Program-made: the position numbers and the translations under genes
Assembly (NCBI RefSeq): GCF_011516925.1
Contig: NZ_WOTG01000007.1
Coordinates: 1-64,000 of the forward strand
DNA length: 64,000 nucleotides
Source: Acetobacter fabarum
Lineage (GTDB): Bacteria > Pseudomonadota > Alphaproteobacteria > Acetobacterales > Acetobacteraceae
Direction: 5' to 3'
In this document: positions 35,704-45,789 of the stretch, one piece after another
Numbering within the stretch: position 1 is the stretch's first letter
How the letters are laid out: every line of letters starts with the position of its first letter
The notes under the pieces: generated by a model
The model's input: only the letters and a program-made list of their open reading frames with translations
Databases searched by the model: none
Told to the model about the DNA's origin: nothing

Positions 35704-37122
35704 TTACTGTTCTGCGTCCACCCCGTTATGGGTCTGCGGAGCAAAGGTCCAGCCAGCGCCGTAGGGCTGCGGCATGAACAGGCCCCAGGTTGCCGTAGCG
35801 GACGTGGGGTCAGCCCAGCCGGTGGTCGGGATCGGAGCGTGGTCCAGACGGAGTTTCTGAACATCAGCAGCCGTCACGTTAGCCGGGGCCTTGTTGCCCC
35901 AGGCGGAGCGGACAAAGTTGACCACATCAGCCATCTGCTGGTCGGACAGAACGCTCTTGTAGTCCGGCATGGCAACGGCGGAAGGTGCCCAGTTGGTGGG
36001 CGGCAGAACACCACCAGCCATAACAATATGGGCAATGGAGGTCGGGTCATCCCCAACAACAACCGGGTTGCCAGCCAGCGGCGGGAACATCCGGGCTACA
36101 CCACCACCATCGTTACGATGGCAGGCTGCGCACTGCTCAACATAAACCCGTGCACCCGGGTTGTTGGCCGTGTTGCCAGAATCCAGAGCCTGAGCCGTGG
36201 ACGGATCGTACGTGTAATCCCCCCGTGACGGCGGAACCGGAGGTAGGGCCTTCAGGTATTTTGCAATGGCGTGCAGGTCGGAGTCCGTGAAGTACTGGGT
36301 GCTCCAGCCAACCACGTCGGCCATGCCGCCAAAGACTGCGGAGTGGTCGGTACGACCGGATTTGAGGAACTGGAAGATGTCCTCTTCAGACCAGCGACCC
36401 AGACCCACAACCGGGTCGTTGCGCAGTGTGGGCGCAATCCAGTTGTCGATCGGAGCGCCACCGCCAAGGAAGTCCGGACCACCGGAGGCATCCAGAGCCT
36501 TTTCCTGCATGGCAAAGCCACGCGGCGTATGGCACATGCCGCAATGCCCTGCACCCGTTACCAGGTATTCACCACGGGCGATGTCTGCATCCGTGCCCGG
36601 AGCAGGCGTAAAGTCCTTGGGTGTGGGGGCAAACATGGAGCGCCAGATGGCCAGCGGCCAGCGCATGGACAGAGGCCAGCTAATGCCTGCCTCGCGGTTC
36701 TTCTGGGCAACAGGCTGCACGCCGTGCATGAAGTAGGCGTAGAGCGACTTCACATCGTCCTGCGTCATGCGGGAGAAGGCCGGGTAAGGCATGGCCGGAT
36801 AAAGCGTGCTGCCATCCTTGCGGATGCCATGGCGCACGGCTTCATCGAACTCCTGCAACGTGTAGGTGCCAATCCCGTAGGTGGGGTCTGGCGTGATGTT
36901 GGTCGAGTAGATCATGCCGATGGGGGTTTTGATTGCCAGCCCACCTGCAAATTTCTGACCATTCAGTGCTGTGTGGCAAGCCACACAGTCACCAAGACGG
37001 GCGACATATTCGCCCTTTTTGATCAGGTCTTCATCCGCTCCCTGCGCATGTGCCAGGGAGGTTCCTGCCAGAAGCCCGACAGTGACCGCTCCAAGAGCGG
37101 CTTTTAGTCTGTTCATCATCAT
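35704..37122 (-). CDS. adhB: PQQ alcohol dehydrogenase subunit II, triheme cytochrome c
   Basis: A 472-residue exported cytochrome c. The signal peptide ends near AHA-Q (residue 26). Three CxxCH heme sites are present: CVACH, CGMCH and CAACH, each in its own domain, as in the Acetobacter/Gluconobacter enzyme. It takes electrons from the PQQ subunit and passes them to ubiquinone at the periplasmic face of the membrane. The gene follows adhA by about 40 bases. ATG codons at 37122, 37119 and 37116 are all possible; a GTG at 37131 extends the frame. No strong ribosome site is seen. Confidence 0.96.
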   Translation of the reverse strand: MMMNRLKAALGAVTVGLLAGTSLAHAQGADEDLIKKGEYVARLGDCVACHTALNGQKFAGGLAIKTPIGMIYSTNITPDPTYGIGTYTLQEFDEAVRHGIRKDGSTLYPAMPYPAFSRMTQDDVKSLYAYFMHGVQPVAQKNREAGISWPLSMRWPLAIWRSMFAPTPKDFTPAPGTDADIARGEYLVTGAGHCGMCHTPRGFAMQEKALDASGGPDFLGGGAPIDNWIAPTLRNDPVVGLGRWSEEDIFQFLKSGRTDHSAVFGGMADVVGWSTQYFTDSDLHAIAKYLKALPPVPPSRGDYTYDPSTAQALDSGNTANNPGARVYVEQCAACHRNDGGGVARMFPPLAGNPVVVGDDPTSIAHIVMAGGVLPPTNWAPSAVAMPDYKSVLSDQQMADVVNFVRSAWGNKAPANVTAADVQKLRLDHAPIPTTGWADPTSATATWGLFMPQPYGAGWTFAPQTHNGVDAEQ

Positions 37123-37170
37123 TTTTACCACTGTATCGCTTGTGTACCGAATGACGTTATGACTGCCGCT

Positions 37171-39402
37171 TTATTGGGGCGTAATGCCCACGACAGGGGT
37201 CTGAGGAACTCCCTGAGCGTTCTTTCGGGCATCCACTTCGCGCTGATAGGTCTCGTTCGCCCTCTTGATGAGGTACTGACGAATGGATTCGATTTCTTCA
37301 GGCTTCATGCTCGTGTCAAAACGGTCCATGCCGTAAGCGGTCAGCGCACCACGGCCCACAACGTTGTAGAACGCATCGTCATGGCGGATGGCACCGGACC
37401 AACGCAGGTCAGGGAGCACGCCCGAACCTTCGCCGTTGTCGCCGTGGCAGGTCTGGCAGTAGGTCTGGTACTGGAAGTAGCCCTTGGCAGCTTCCTTGGT
37501 GTCATATTCCGCAGGCGGCTTGACGGGCAGGAAGCCCAGTTCGTTCATGGCAGGCAGCTGGGCTTTGCCATCGAGCGAGAACACGGCCACGTAGGAGTGG
37601 TTGACGGTCCAGCCCGACGTACGGCCCATGGCACCCATGGAGATCGGGTAGATGCCACCCCAGCCCACTTCAACTGCAACATACTGCTTGCCGTTTACGC
37701 TGTAGGTCACGGGCGGAGCAATAATGCCGCTCTGTGCGTCAAACTTGTAAAGGTCGGCACCGTTGGTTGCGTCGTAGGCGTGGAATTCACCGTTGGCCAG
37801 GCCCTGGAACAGCAGATCACCGCCCGTTGCCAGAACGCCACCGTTCCATGGGCCTTTGTGGTCGATCTTCCACACGGTTTCCATTTTCACGGGATCCCAT
37901 GCCAGCAGCTCGCCCTTGAGGTCCTTCAGGTAAGCGGAGCGGGCATCGGCCGAGTCAGGCAGACCGGTTTTGGTCATGTCCAGGCCAAGGTTCCAGGCAT
38001 CGGGGTGGGGTTTGAAGCCGCCAGCCTGGTTCTGGTAACCAAATGGAATCTGGTGTGCAGGCAGATAGACCAGGTGGGTCTTAGGGCTGTACGCCATGGC
38101 CATGAAGTTATGGGCACCCAGCGGGCCGGGAATACCGTACCAGAAGTTGCCGTTCAGGGTCCACAGGCCTTCAGGCTTGTAGATCGGGCGGCCCGTCAGC
38201 GGGTCCAGACCACTGGCCCAGTTTTCGTACACGTAGTTCTTGCCAGCCAGGAATTCACCCGTCTTGGCATCGAGCATGTAGAAGAAGCCGTTTTTGGGAG
38301 CCTGCACCACAACGTGGCGCATTTCACCATTGATCGGCACATCAAGGGTCATGACCTGCTGGACAGAGGTGTAGTCCCACTGGTCCATGGTGGTGGCCTG
38401 GAAGTGCCAGACATATTCACCCGTTTCTGGCTTGACGGCGACAATGCTGCCAAGGAACAGGTTGTTGCCAACACCTTCGGAGCGGTATTTGTAGTTCCAG
38501 GGGGAACCGTTACCGACAGCCAGATAGACCAGATCGGACACGGGGTCATACACAATGGAGTCCCACACGGTGCCACCACCGCCCTGACGGACCCACGCCC
38601 CGTTGGGGCCCCATGTCCGGTAGGCTTTGGTCATCAGAACATTATCCGACGCAGCGTGGTCGGGTTCGTTCTTGTTGTTCGGAACCGTGTAGAAGCGCCA
38701 TTTCAGCTTGCCGGTTTCCGCATCAAAAGCGGAGACAAAGCCGCGGGCACCAAATTCTGCGCCACCGTTGCCGATAAGGACAAGGCCCTTGGCAATGCGC
38801 ACAGCGCCGTCAACCGTATAGGAGCGCTGCTTGCCCAGAGAGGCATCGGCAGGAATGGTGTTGATTTCCCACGCTTTTTTGCCGGTTTTGGCATCCAGCG
38901 CGATCAGGCGGCCATCGAACGTGCCAAAATAGACCTTGCCGTTCCAGTAGCCAGCGCCACGGTTAACCGTGTCACAGCAGCCCTTGTCGGCAATGTTGCC
39001 GGGCACCTTGGGGTCGTATTCCCACAGCAGCTTGCCGGTTGCCGCATCAAGGGCTTTCATTTTGGACCAGTTGGTCGTGGCATACATAATGCCGTCCACA
39101 ATCAGAGGCGTGCCTTCCTGACCGCGGTTGCTGTCCAGATTGTAGTACCAGGCCAGCTTCAGGTTACCAACGTTGGAGCGGTTGATCTGATCCAGCGGGC
39201 TGTAGCGCTGTTCAGAGTAGGTGCGTCCATAGGACAGCCAGTTCTCGGGGTGCTCATCGGCATGGATGATGGCTTGTCCCGTGTCACCCTGACTGTCGGC
39301 GCGGGCAGGGGCTGCTGCGTAAGGTAGGGCAGCGGCACAGATTGTTCCAGCCGCGAGAATTCCTAGCAGCGAACGTCTCTTGGCGGAGGCGGGGCGGGTC
39401 AT
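37171..39402 (-). CDS. adhA: PQQ-dependent alcohol dehydrogenase subunit I (quinohemoprotein)
   Basis: A 743-residue periplasmic enzyme oxidising ethanol to acetaldehyde. It has a signal peptide (cleavage near APARA, residue 35), the eight-bladed quinoprotein propeller with the vicinal disulfide in DKGCCDTVNRG, active-site sequence around GNFWYGIPGPLGAHNF, tryptophan-docking repeats, and a C-terminal cytochrome c domain with CQTCH. ATG 39402 (MTRPASAKRR) gives a normal signal peptide; an upstream start at 39429 is less likely. The small third subunit (adhS) is not here, which is usual. With the nearby ubiquinol oxidase it forms the ethanol respiratory chain. Confidence 0.97.
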   Translation of the reverse strand: MTRPASAKRRSLLGILAAGTICAAALPYAAAPARADSQGDTGQAIIHADEHPENWLSYGRTYSEQRYSPLDQINRSNVGNLKLAWYYNLDSNRGQEGTPLIVDGIMYATTNWSKMKALDAATGKLLWEYDPKVPGNIADKGCCDTVNRGAGYWNGKVYFGTFDGRLIALDAKTGKKAWEINTIPADASLGKQRSYTVDGAVRIAKGLVLIGNGGAEFGARGFVSAFDAETGKLKWRFYTVPNNKNEPDHAASDNVLMTKAYRTWGPNGAWVRQGGGGTVWDSIVYDPVSDLVYLAVGNGSPWNYKYRSEGVGNNLFLGSIVAVKPETGEYVWHFQATTMDQWDYTSVQQVMTLDVPINGEMRHVVVQAPKNGFFYMLDAKTGEFLAGKNYVYENWASGLDPLTGRPIYKPEGLWTLNGNFWYGIPGPLGAHNFMAMAYSPKTHLVYLPAHQIPFGYQNQAGGFKPHPDAWNLGLDMTKTGLPDSADARSAYLKDLKGELLAWDPVKMETVWKIDHKGPWNGGVLATGGDLLFQGLANGEFHAYDATNGADLYKFDAQSGIIAPPVTYSVNGKQYVAVEVGWGGIYPISMGAMGRTSGWTVNHSYVAVFSLDGKAQLPAMNELGFLPVKPPAEYDTKEAAKGYFQYQTYCQTCHGDNGEGSGVLPDLRWSGAIRHDDAFYNVVGRGALTAYGMDRFDTSMKPEEIESIRQYLIKRANETYQREVDARKNAQGVPQTPVVGITPQ

Positions 39403-39610
39403 GCGTTCATGTCCTCGACTGTGTATCAAGATGAGGAAAAATAGAGCCGGAAATCCGGTTTCTCACACATCAGCCAAGGCGGGCGCTGTATGTCAATCAC
39501 GCCAAGAGAATAGCTGCATCCCCACGTATTCGTTCCTTGTAGAGATCAGGGGTGCAAAAGGTCGGTTCCGGCGCATGCAGGAGCGGGAACGGAACTGCGG
39601 AAAGATCATG

Positions 39611-40171
39611 TTATAACAAATTGGAGGTGTGTGGGAAGCCATCAGCAAACTGGTATTCCGCCATCACCTCCCAAAAAGGGTTTTCACGGTTTTTTCCAGT
39701 CTTGAACACGGTGAATTCGCAAACTTCTTCTGTCTGGGCAAAGAGATGGCGGTGGGTTGCAAGCCATAAATTGCACACATTCGGGTCCACATCGGTAATG
39801 TCTGCCAGGGCAACGCCCGAGGGGAGGAGGGAGTGTGTCGAGGAGACGCCAGCCAGCCGCGCCTGGTTCCTGATTTTCACGGAAAGGTGATCTATAACAG
39901 AGGCTTCTACAGTGGCCTCCAGCATGATTCGGTTCCGTTTCAGACTCACGTCAAAACCCGTATGCCGGAGCGTTGCCGGGGCAGGCAGGTGGAGCGTGTA
40001 CAGGGTCTGGTCCAGTTCCTCCCAGACCTGCGGCTGCATGCGCCCGAAGGACACAAGGGGCAGGTAAAGCAGTGGCATGGCCTTCCATTCCCGGGAGGGA
40101 AAGAAGTCCTGAAAACCATGGAGGAAAAGGCGCATCTCCACCGGGAGCGGAAGACCGGCAATAAGGTGCAT
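39611..40171 (-). CDS. Unrecognised protein, possibly a degenerate 2'-5' RNA ligase-like fold
   Basis: A 186-residue soluble protein starting MHLIAGLPLPVEMRLFLHGFQ. The start and the segment LLYLPLVSFGRMQPQVWEELDQTL recall the LigT/2H phosphoesterase fold, where an HxTL motif followed by FLG is expected; here YLPL stands in place of HxTL, and no second HxT is clear. So a catalytic 2H enzyme is unlikely even if the fold is right. The frame runs back to 40285, but ATG 40171 fits a normal protein start. It lies between adhA and the Bax-inhibitor gene with no clear link to either. Confidence 0.5.
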   Translation of the reverse strand: MHLIAGLPLPVEMRLFLHGFQDFFPSREWKAMPLLYLPLVSFGRMQPQVWEELDQTLYTLHLPAPATLRHTGFDVSLKRNRIMLEATVEASVIDHLSVKIRNQARLAGVSSTHSLLPSGVALADITDVDPNVCNLWLATHRHLFAQTEEVCEFTVFKTGKNRENPFWEVMAEYQFADGFPHTSNLL

Positions 40172-40332
40172 ATCCGGGCCTTGTGACAGGGTGGGGGAGG
40201 AAGCAGGCCGTGACCCGAGCAGATTGTCGGCCGGCCTTATATTATATGACGTGTGATACCCTTGACGGAAAGGCAGGGCAGCCACAAGTATAAAGCAAAG
40301 CCAGCTTGTCTGGGTAAGGAGTGTAGAAAACC

Positions 40333-41106
40333 ATGTCGTTTAGTAACGACTACCGTTCCCCCGCATCAGCGTCAGGCTGGAACGATCAGGCCAGTCTGGA
40401 CGCTGGTCTGCGTAGCTATATGCTGCGTGTTTATAACTGGATGGCATCTGGCCTTCTGCTGACCGGGATTGTGGCGTACGTCATTGCCAATACCGGTCTG
40501 AGCGACCTGTTTTTTCAGATCTACCTGACTGCTGCGGGTCCATTGCCGCGCCCCACTCTGCTGGGTGATCTGGCCATGCTCTCCCCGCTGGCGTTTGTGC
40601 TGGTCATGTCGTTCGGGATCAACCGGCTGTCTCTTCAGGGGGCGCAGGCGCTGTTCTGGGCGTTCTGTACGGCTATGGGGGCCAGTCTGGCCAGCGTGTT
40701 CGTTATTTATACCGGGACCTCCATTGTCCGCGTGTTTCTGGTAACGGCGTGCATGTTTGGTGCGACCTCCCTCTGGGGTTACGTGACCAAGGCTAACCTC
40801 ATGCAGTTCGGGTCGTTCCTGATGATGGGGCTGTTCGGGCTGGTCATTGCCGCTCTGGTCAACCTCTTCCTCAAAAGCCCGACTGTGTATTACCTCTACA
40901 GCATTGCGGGTGTGCTCGTTTTCACGGCGTTCAGCGCGTTTGATGCCCAGCGGATTCGGGTTACCTACCCGCAGTTTGCCGCATACGAAGGCCCGGAAAT
41001 GACCGCCAAGCGCAGTGTTTATGATGCGCTGAGCCTGTACCTGAACTTCATCAACCTCTTTCAGTTCCTGCTGCAGTTCATGGGTGTCCGCAATTCCAGC
41101 GACTGA
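40333..41106 (+). CDS. Bax inhibitor-1/YccA family membrane protein
   Basis: A 257-residue protein with seven hydrophobic helices. The start MRSYMLRVYNWMASGLLLTG, the segment FGINRLSLQGAQALFWAF, and the C-terminal FDAQRIRVTY with DALSLYLNFINLFQFLLQF are diagnostic of the BI-1 family (YccA/YbhL). YccA modulates FtsH proteolysis of membrane proteins and eukaryotic BI-1 leaks calcium; the role here is unknown. AAGGAG precedes the ATG. A terminator follows at 41143. Confidence 0.94.
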   Translation: MSFSNDYRSPASASGWNDQASLDAGLRSYMLRVYNWMASGLLLTGIVAYVIANTGLSDLFFQIYLTAAGPLPRPTLLGDLAMLSPLAFVLVMSFGINRLSLQGAQALFWAFCTAMGASLASVFVIYTGTSIVRVFLVTACMFGATSLWGYVTKANLMQFGSFLMMGLFGLVIAALVNLFLKSPTVYYLYSIAGVLVFTAFSAFDAQRIRVTYPQFAAYEGPEMTAKRSVYDALSLYLNFINLFQFLLQFMGVRNSSD

Positions 41107-41142
41107 GAGCTCCAGAGCAGCACTCTTGGTCCTGCCAGAGGA

Positions 41143-41172
41143 AAGCCCGGCCAGGTATGGCCGGGTTTTTTT
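41143..41172 (+). terminator. Intrinsic terminator after the Bax inhibitor gene
   Basis: CCCGGCC / GGCCGGG with a six-base loop followed by seven T residues. Confidence 0.92.
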
Positions 41173-41699
41173 GTATGGGCAGTTATGCTTGGTCCGAATG
41201 ATGGCATGAAAATCAAGAATGGGTGCAAAAATGGTCCTGATTTCAATTCTTTAAGTTGTAACAGGGATGTGAGATTTTGTGTGCTCTCTAACAATATGAA
41301 ATTTCAGACTAAATTTTGCCATTATTGAATTTTTTGAAATATTACGAAACATTCCGTGATATGCTATTTGGGTCATCCAGCCGCCTCAAAAGTAGGCAAA
41401 AGCCATGCTCACAGCGGCTAACTGATTGTGACGAAAGGCAGATGGAACTTTTCTGACGTTTGAGAATCCCCGCGTAAGGAATAAAGTAGGCGCAATGCGT
41501 TTCCGCCGTGCATGGGGGGCTGCGCCGTAAGCAACATATTCGGGGTATTCATCTTGGATGGCCAGAATGTGTTGCTGGTGCGGAACAGAAAGGGCTCCCC
41601 ATGCCGGGACGCGGTTTTTCTTGCTGTTGTCAGGCTTCTGTGGCAGCAGGGCAAAAGTCTTTGTGAGGCTAAGTTGATGTCAGAACCAAGAGGCGTGCG
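41173..41699. promoter_or_regulatory. Upstream region of the ubiquinol oxidase operon
   Basis: A 527-base stretch without a convincing gene. The part around 41255-41350 is markedly AT-rich and is the most likely place for the cyo promoter and any oxygen or redox control sites. A 63-codon frame at 41512-41703 overlaps the cyoA start and has no ribosome site. No precise promoter is claimed. Confidence 0.4.
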
Positions 41700-42626
41700 A
41701 TGAAAAACAAGTTACTGGCGAGAACGGCGCGATTGGGCGGCCTATCGTCAGCGTTGCTGCTTGCCGGGTGCGAACTAGACGTTCTGGACCCGAAAGGCCC
41801 GGTGGGAGAGGGGGTTAAAACTCTTATTACCACCTCTGTGATCGCAATGCTGATCGTAGTGGTTCCGACCATTATTCTGACACTCTGGTTTGCCTGGCAG
41901 TATCGCCAGTCCAACACGAGTGCCGAATATCTGCCGAAATGGAGCCATTCCAACAAGATTGAAGTGGTGATCTGGGGCGTTCCGTCTCTGATTATTCTGT
42001 TTCTGGCAGTGATCACCTACCAGACCTGTCATTCTCTGGACCCCTACAAGCCGCTTGAGGCAGAAGCCAATACCAAGCCGCTGCATGTTCAGGTTGTGGC
42101 GCAGGATTGGAAATGGCTGTTCATTTACCCCGAACAGGGAATTGCAACAGTTAATCAGCTGGCTATGCCGGTCAATACGCCTGTTGATTTCGACATCACC
42201 TCTGATTCCGTGATGAACTCGTTCTTCATCCCGCGTCTTGGTTCCATGATTTATGCAATGGCAGGCATGCAGACCCAGCTTCATCTGCTGGCAAGCGAGC
42301 CGGGCGATTACATGGGTGAATCCGCCAACTACAGTGGGCGTGGTTTCTCGGACATGCACTTCCATGCCTTGGCCATGAGCAATGACGAGTTCAATGCTTG
42401 GGTCGAAAAGGTGCGTGCATCTTCCGAACAGCTGGATAGCCAGACCTATCCTAAACTGGCTGCACCGAGCGAAGCGAACCCCGTCGAATATTTCGCGCAT
42501 GTTGAACCCGGCATGTTCAACACGATCGTTGCCAAATACAACAACGGCATGGTCATGGACAAAAGCACTGGTAAAATGATTCAGGTGCAGCAGTCCGCGA
42601 TGTCCGACATGAATATGAAGGAATAG
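41700..42626 (+). CDS. cyoA: Ubiquinol oxidase subunit II
   Basis: A 308-residue subunit of the terminal ubiquinol oxidase. The lipoprotein signal ends LAGC (Cys24), two helices follow (about 38-60 and 83-105), then the periplasmic cupredoxin domain with [21 protein letters not shown]. The copper-A ligands of cytochrome c oxidases are absent, as expected for a quinol oxidase; [15 protein letters not shown] occupies that region. In Acetobacter this enzyme is also named CyaB (cytochrome a1/ba type). First gene of cyoABCD. Confidence 0.96.
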   Translation: MKNKLLARTARLGGLSSALLLAGCELDVLDPKGPVGEGVKTLITTSVIAMLIVVVPTIILTLWFAWQYRQSNTSAEYLPKWSHSNKIEVVIWGVPSLIILFLAVITYQTCHSLDPYKPLEAEANTKPLHVQVVAQDWKWLFIYPEQGIATVNQLAMPVNTPVDFDITSDSVMNSFFIPRLGSMIYAMAGMQTQLHLLASEPGDYMGESANYSGRGFSDMHFHALAMSNDEFNAWVEKVRASSEQLDSQTYPKLAAPSEANPVEYFAHVEPGMFNTIVAKYNNGMVMDKSTGKMIQVQQSAMSDMNMKE

Positions 42627-42631
42627 GATCT

Positions 42632-44623
42632 ATGCTAGGGAGACTATCGCTTTCGGCCATCCCGTTGGATGTGCCGATCCTAGTAGGTACGTTCATCGGC
42701 GTTCTCATTGTCGGTGTCGCGGTACTGGGACTGATTACCTATTACGGCAAATGGGGCTACCTCTGGAAAGAGTGGTTTACCTCTGTCGATCACAAGCGTC
42801 TGGCTGTCATGTACATTGTACTGGCGCTGGTTGCTCTGGCCCGCGGTTTTGCGGACGCCATCATGATGCGTACCCAGCTTGCGCTGGCTTATGCGGGTAA
42901 CCCCGGTTATCTGCCCCCGCATCACTATGACCAGATCTTCTCCGCTCACGGGACGATCATGATCTTCTTCCTGGCCATGGCGTTCATGACCGGTCTGTTC
43001 AACTTCATTGTGCCGCTGCAGATTGGCGCACGTGACGTGGCTTACCCGTTCCTGAACAACCTGAGCTTCTGGATGACGGCTGTTGCGTTCATGCTGGTGA
43101 ACATATCCCTGTTCATTGGTGAGTTCTCGCAGTGCGGCTGGCTGGCTTATCCCCCGCTGTCCGAAATGCAGTTCAGCCCTGGCGTGGGTGTTGACTACTA
43201 TATCTGGGCAATCCAGATCTCTGGTGTTGGCACGCTGCTGACCGGTGTGAACTTCTTTGTCACCATTGTTAAGATGCGCGCTCCAGGCATGACCTGGCTG
43301 AAGATGCCCGTGTTCACGTGGACGGCTTTCTGCTCTTCCATCCTGATCATGGCAACCTTCCCCGTGCTGACGGTTGCTGTCGCCCTGCTGGGTCTGGACC
43401 GTTACTTCGGTATGCACTTCTTCACCAATGATGGTGGCGGCAACCAGATGCTGTACCTGAACCTGATCTGGGCTTGGGGCCATCCGGAAGTTTACATTCT
43501 TGTTCTGCCTGCCTTTGGTGTGTTCTCCGAAGTGGTGCCTGCCTTCTCCGGCAAGCCGCTCTTCGGTTACAAGACCATGGTCTATGCAACCTGCTCCATC
43601 ATGGTGCTGTCCTTCCTTGTGTGGGTGCATCACTTCTTCACCATGGGCGCTGGTCCGGACGTGAATGCCTTCTTCGGCATCGCAACCATGATCATCTCCA
43701 TCCCGACCGGTGTTAAGCTCTTCAACTGGCTGTTCACCATGTATAAAGGTCGCATCCAGTACCATGCTTGCATGTATTGGGCTGTTGGCTTCATGGTGGT
43801 GTTCACCATCGGTGGTATGACCGGTGTTATGATGGCCATCCCCGGTTCCGACTTTGTGCTGCACAACAGTCTGTTCCTGATTGCTCACTTCCATAACGTG
43901 ATTATCGGTGGTGTGTACTTCGGTTACGTCTGCGGCATGAACTTCTGGGCTCCGAAGGTTCTTGGCTTCAAAATGAACGAAGCTTGGGGCATCCGCGCCT
44001 TCTGGTTCTGGCTCGTTGGCTTCTTCTTTGCCTTTATGCCGCTGTATGTTCTCGGCTTCGAAGGCATGACCCGCCGTATGAACCACTATGACAACCCGGC
44101 CTGGCATCCCTGGATGCTGATCGCTGAAGTTGGCGCAGTGCTCATCCTGTTCGGTGTTGTTTGCCAGCTGATGCAGATTTTTGTCTCCATCCGCGACTGC
44201 AACAAGCCTGAAAACCGTGACTTCACGGGCGATCCTTGGAACGGCCGTACGCTGGAATGGTCCACTTCCTCTCCTCCGCCGGTGTATAACTACGCCATTG
44301 TCCCGCATGTCAGCTCGCTTGACGCTTATATGCACGACAAGGAAAACGGCATTGATACCCGTCAGGCTGGCGGTCAGTACGAAGCAATCCATATGCCGAA
44401 AAACACGGCAGCTGGTATTTCGGCTGGTGCTTTTGCCCTGATCTTCGGTTTCGCCGCCGTGTGGTACATCTGGTGGCTGGCAGCCATTGGCCTTGTGGGT
44501 GTGATCGCTACGATCATTGCACGCAGCGCTAACAAGGATATTGACTACTATATCCCTGCCGAAGAGGTTGCCCGGATCGAAAACGAGCACACCCGTAAAC
44601 TGATGGCACAGGCAGCAGAATAA
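42632..44623 (+). CDS. cyoB: Ubiquinol oxidase subunit I
   Basis: A 663-residue heme-copper oxidase catalytic subunit with about 15 helices. [18 protein letters not shown] holds a low-spin heme histidine, [15 protein letters not shown] holds the copper-B histidine and cross-linked tyrosine, [10 protein letters not shown] holds the two further copper-B histidines, and HFHNVIIGG binds both hemes. [17 protein letters not shown] is the quinol oxidase N-terminal segment. It reduces oxygen to water and pumps protons. Starts five bases after cyoA. Whether heme O or heme A is used cannot be read directly; ctaA at 15.4 kb makes heme A possible. Confidence 0.97.
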   Translation: MLGRLSLSAIPLDVPILVGTFIGVLIVGVAVLGLITYYGKWGYLWKEWFTSVDHKRLAVMYIVLALVALARGFADAIMMRTQLALAYAGNPGYLPPHHYDQIFSAHGTIMIFFLAMAFMTGLFNFIVPLQIGARDVAYPFLNNLSFWMTAVAFMLVNISLFIGEFSQCGWLAYPPLSEMQFSPGVGVDYYIWAIQISGVGTLLTGVNFFVTIVKMRAPGMTWLKMPVFTWTAFCSSILIMATFPVLTVAVALLGLDRYFGMHFFTNDGGGNQMLYLNLIWAWGHPEVYILVLPAFGVFSEVVPAFSGKPLFGYKTMVYATCSIMVLSFLVWVHHFFTMGAGPDVNAFFGIATMIISIPTGVKLFNWLFTMYKGRIQYHACMYWAVGFMVVFTIGGMTGVMMAIPGSDFVLHNSLFLIAHFHNVIIGGVYFGYVCGMNFWAPKVLGFKMNEAWGIRAFWFWLVGFFFAFMPLYVLGFEGMTRRMNHYDNPAWHPWMLIAEVGAVLILFGVVCQLMQIFVSIRDCNKPENRDFTGDPWNGRTLEWSTSSPPPVYNYAIVPHVSSLDAYMHDKENGIDTRQAGGQYEAIHMPKNTAAGISAGAFALIFGFAAVWYIWWLAAIGLVGVIATIIARSANKDIDYYIPAEEVARIENEHTRKLMAQAAE

Positions 44624-45228
44624 TGGCACAGAACACAACTGTTCCGACCGCAGGCCACGACGAACATCACCACGAAAATACGGTGGTGTTCGGGTTCTGG
44701 GTCTATCTGATGACGGACTGCATTATCTTTGGCTCCCTGTTTGCCACGTTTGCAGTCCTGCGTAACCAGTTCAACGGTGGGCCAACCCCGCACGAACTGT
44801 TCGAGTTTGGTGGGCTTGGGCTGGAAACAGCCCTCCTGCTTCTCTCTTCCATTACTTATGGGTTTGGCATGATTGCCGCCCATAAGACCCAGATCAGCTC
44901 GGTTATCATGTGGCTTGGCGTCACATTCCTGCTGGGTCTTGGGTTCGTTGGTCTGGAAGTGCGTGAATTCGCGCACATGATCGCGGATGGTGCTGGCCCC
45001 GATCGCAGTGCATTCCTGTCTGCGTTCTTCACGCTGGTTTCCACCCACGGTCTGCACGTGACGTGTGGTCTGATCTGGATTGTTACCCTGATGGTTCAGC
45101 TGATGGGGACAACTGAAATTCCGGAACGCATGATGAACAAGCTCACCTGCCTGAGCCTGTTCTGGCACTTCCTGGATATCGTCTGGATCTGTGTTTTCAC
45201 CTATGTCTATCTGGCGAGCATGATCTGA
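44623..45228 (+). CDS. cyoC: Ubiquinol oxidase subunit III
   Basis: A 201-residue subunit with five helices, matching CyoC: FGFWVYLMTDCIIFGSLFATF at the first helix and FTLVSTHGLHVTCGLIWI near the middle. It stabilises subunit I. Its ATG overlaps the TAA of cyoB by one base, so translation is coupled. Confidence 0.96.
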   Translation: MAQNTTVPTAGHDEHHHENTVVFGFWVYLMTDCIIFGSLFATFAVLRNQFNGGPTPHELFEFGGLGLETALLLLSSITYGFGMIAAHKTQISSVIMWLGVTFLLGLGFVGLEVREFAHMIADGAGPDRSAFLSAFFTLVSTHGLHVTCGLIWIVTLMVQLMGTTEIPERMMNKLTCLSLFWHFLDIVWICVFTYVYLASMI

Positions 45229-45560
45229 TGAGCAATCCGAACACATCCTCCTCGGGCGAGAGCCACGGTAGCGTATCTTCGTACCTTATCGGCTTTGTTC
45301 TTGCTGTTATCCTGACGGTTCTGTCGTTTGGTGTGGTCATGAGCCACAGCCTTGCGCCAACCGGCACGCTGGCGGTGCTTTCTGTTCTGGCACTTGTTCA
45401 GGTTCTGGTGCACCTGCACTACTTCCTGCACATGGGTGGTGGTTCTGAAGCACGTTGGAACAACATTGCGTTTGTTTTCACCGTTGCTTTCGTGTCCATC
45501 CTTATTGTCGGCACGGTCTTTGTCATGGCGAACACGTCCATGAACATGATGTCTCGCTGA
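45228..45560 (+). CDS. cyoD: Ubiquinol oxidase subunit IV
   Basis: A 110-residue subunit with three helices, typical of CyoD: SYLIGFVLAVILTVLSFG, then VQVLVHLHYFLHMG. It helps copper-B insertion and assembly. Its ATG overlaps the TGA of cyoC by one base. No cyoE follows; a terminator ends the operon. Confidence 0.95.
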   Translation: MSNPNTSSSGESHGSVSSYLIGFVLAVILTVLSFGVVMSHSLAPTGTLAVLSVLALVQVLVHLHYFLHMGGGSEARWNNIAFVFTVAFVSILIVGTVFVMANTSMNMMSR

Positions 45561-45607
45561 TATCATGTCGCTTCGCTGCTCTGGCTTAGGTCAGGGCGGC
45601 GGTCAGC

Positions 45608-45647
45608 AATAAAAAACCCCGGGGCTCAGGCTCCGGGGTTTTTTATT
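45608..45647. terminator. Terminator after cyoABCD
   Basis: AAAAAACCCCGG and CCGGGGTTTTTT form a strong A/T-flanked hairpin that can act in both directions. Confidence 0.93.
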
Positions 45648-45721
45648 GGGCCTGTTGCCGGGTAATGCTGGGGCGCTGCGCGTTGCACCGCCTGTTATCT
45701 TTTGCGAAGGTTGTACTGCGC

Positions 45722-45763
45722 CCAACAAAAAAGGCACCGGAAAACCGGTGCCTTTTTTGTTGG
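45722..45763. terminator. Terminator after fdxA
   Basis: CAACAAAAAAGGCACCGG and its perfect complement CCGGTGCCTTTTTTGTTG surround an AAAA loop, an 18-base stem. It ends the ferredoxin transcript on the minus strand and can also act on the plus strand. Confidence 0.94.
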
Positions 45764-45789
45764 TAAAACCCCTTAAGTCAGGTGGGGTT

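Noticed and set aside
37159..39327. 722-codon open frame on the plus strand opposite adhA
   Set aside because: It lies fully antisense to a certain gene, has no recognisable domain, and such long antisense frames are common in GC-rich genes with strong codon bias.
41512..41703. 63-codon frame before cyoA
   Set aside because: It overlaps the cyoA start, lacks a ribosome site and has no recognisable feature.
42680..44638. 652-codon open frame on the minus strand opposite cyoB
   Set aside because: Antisense shadow of cyoB, rich in His, Gln and Glu from reversed codons, with no domain.
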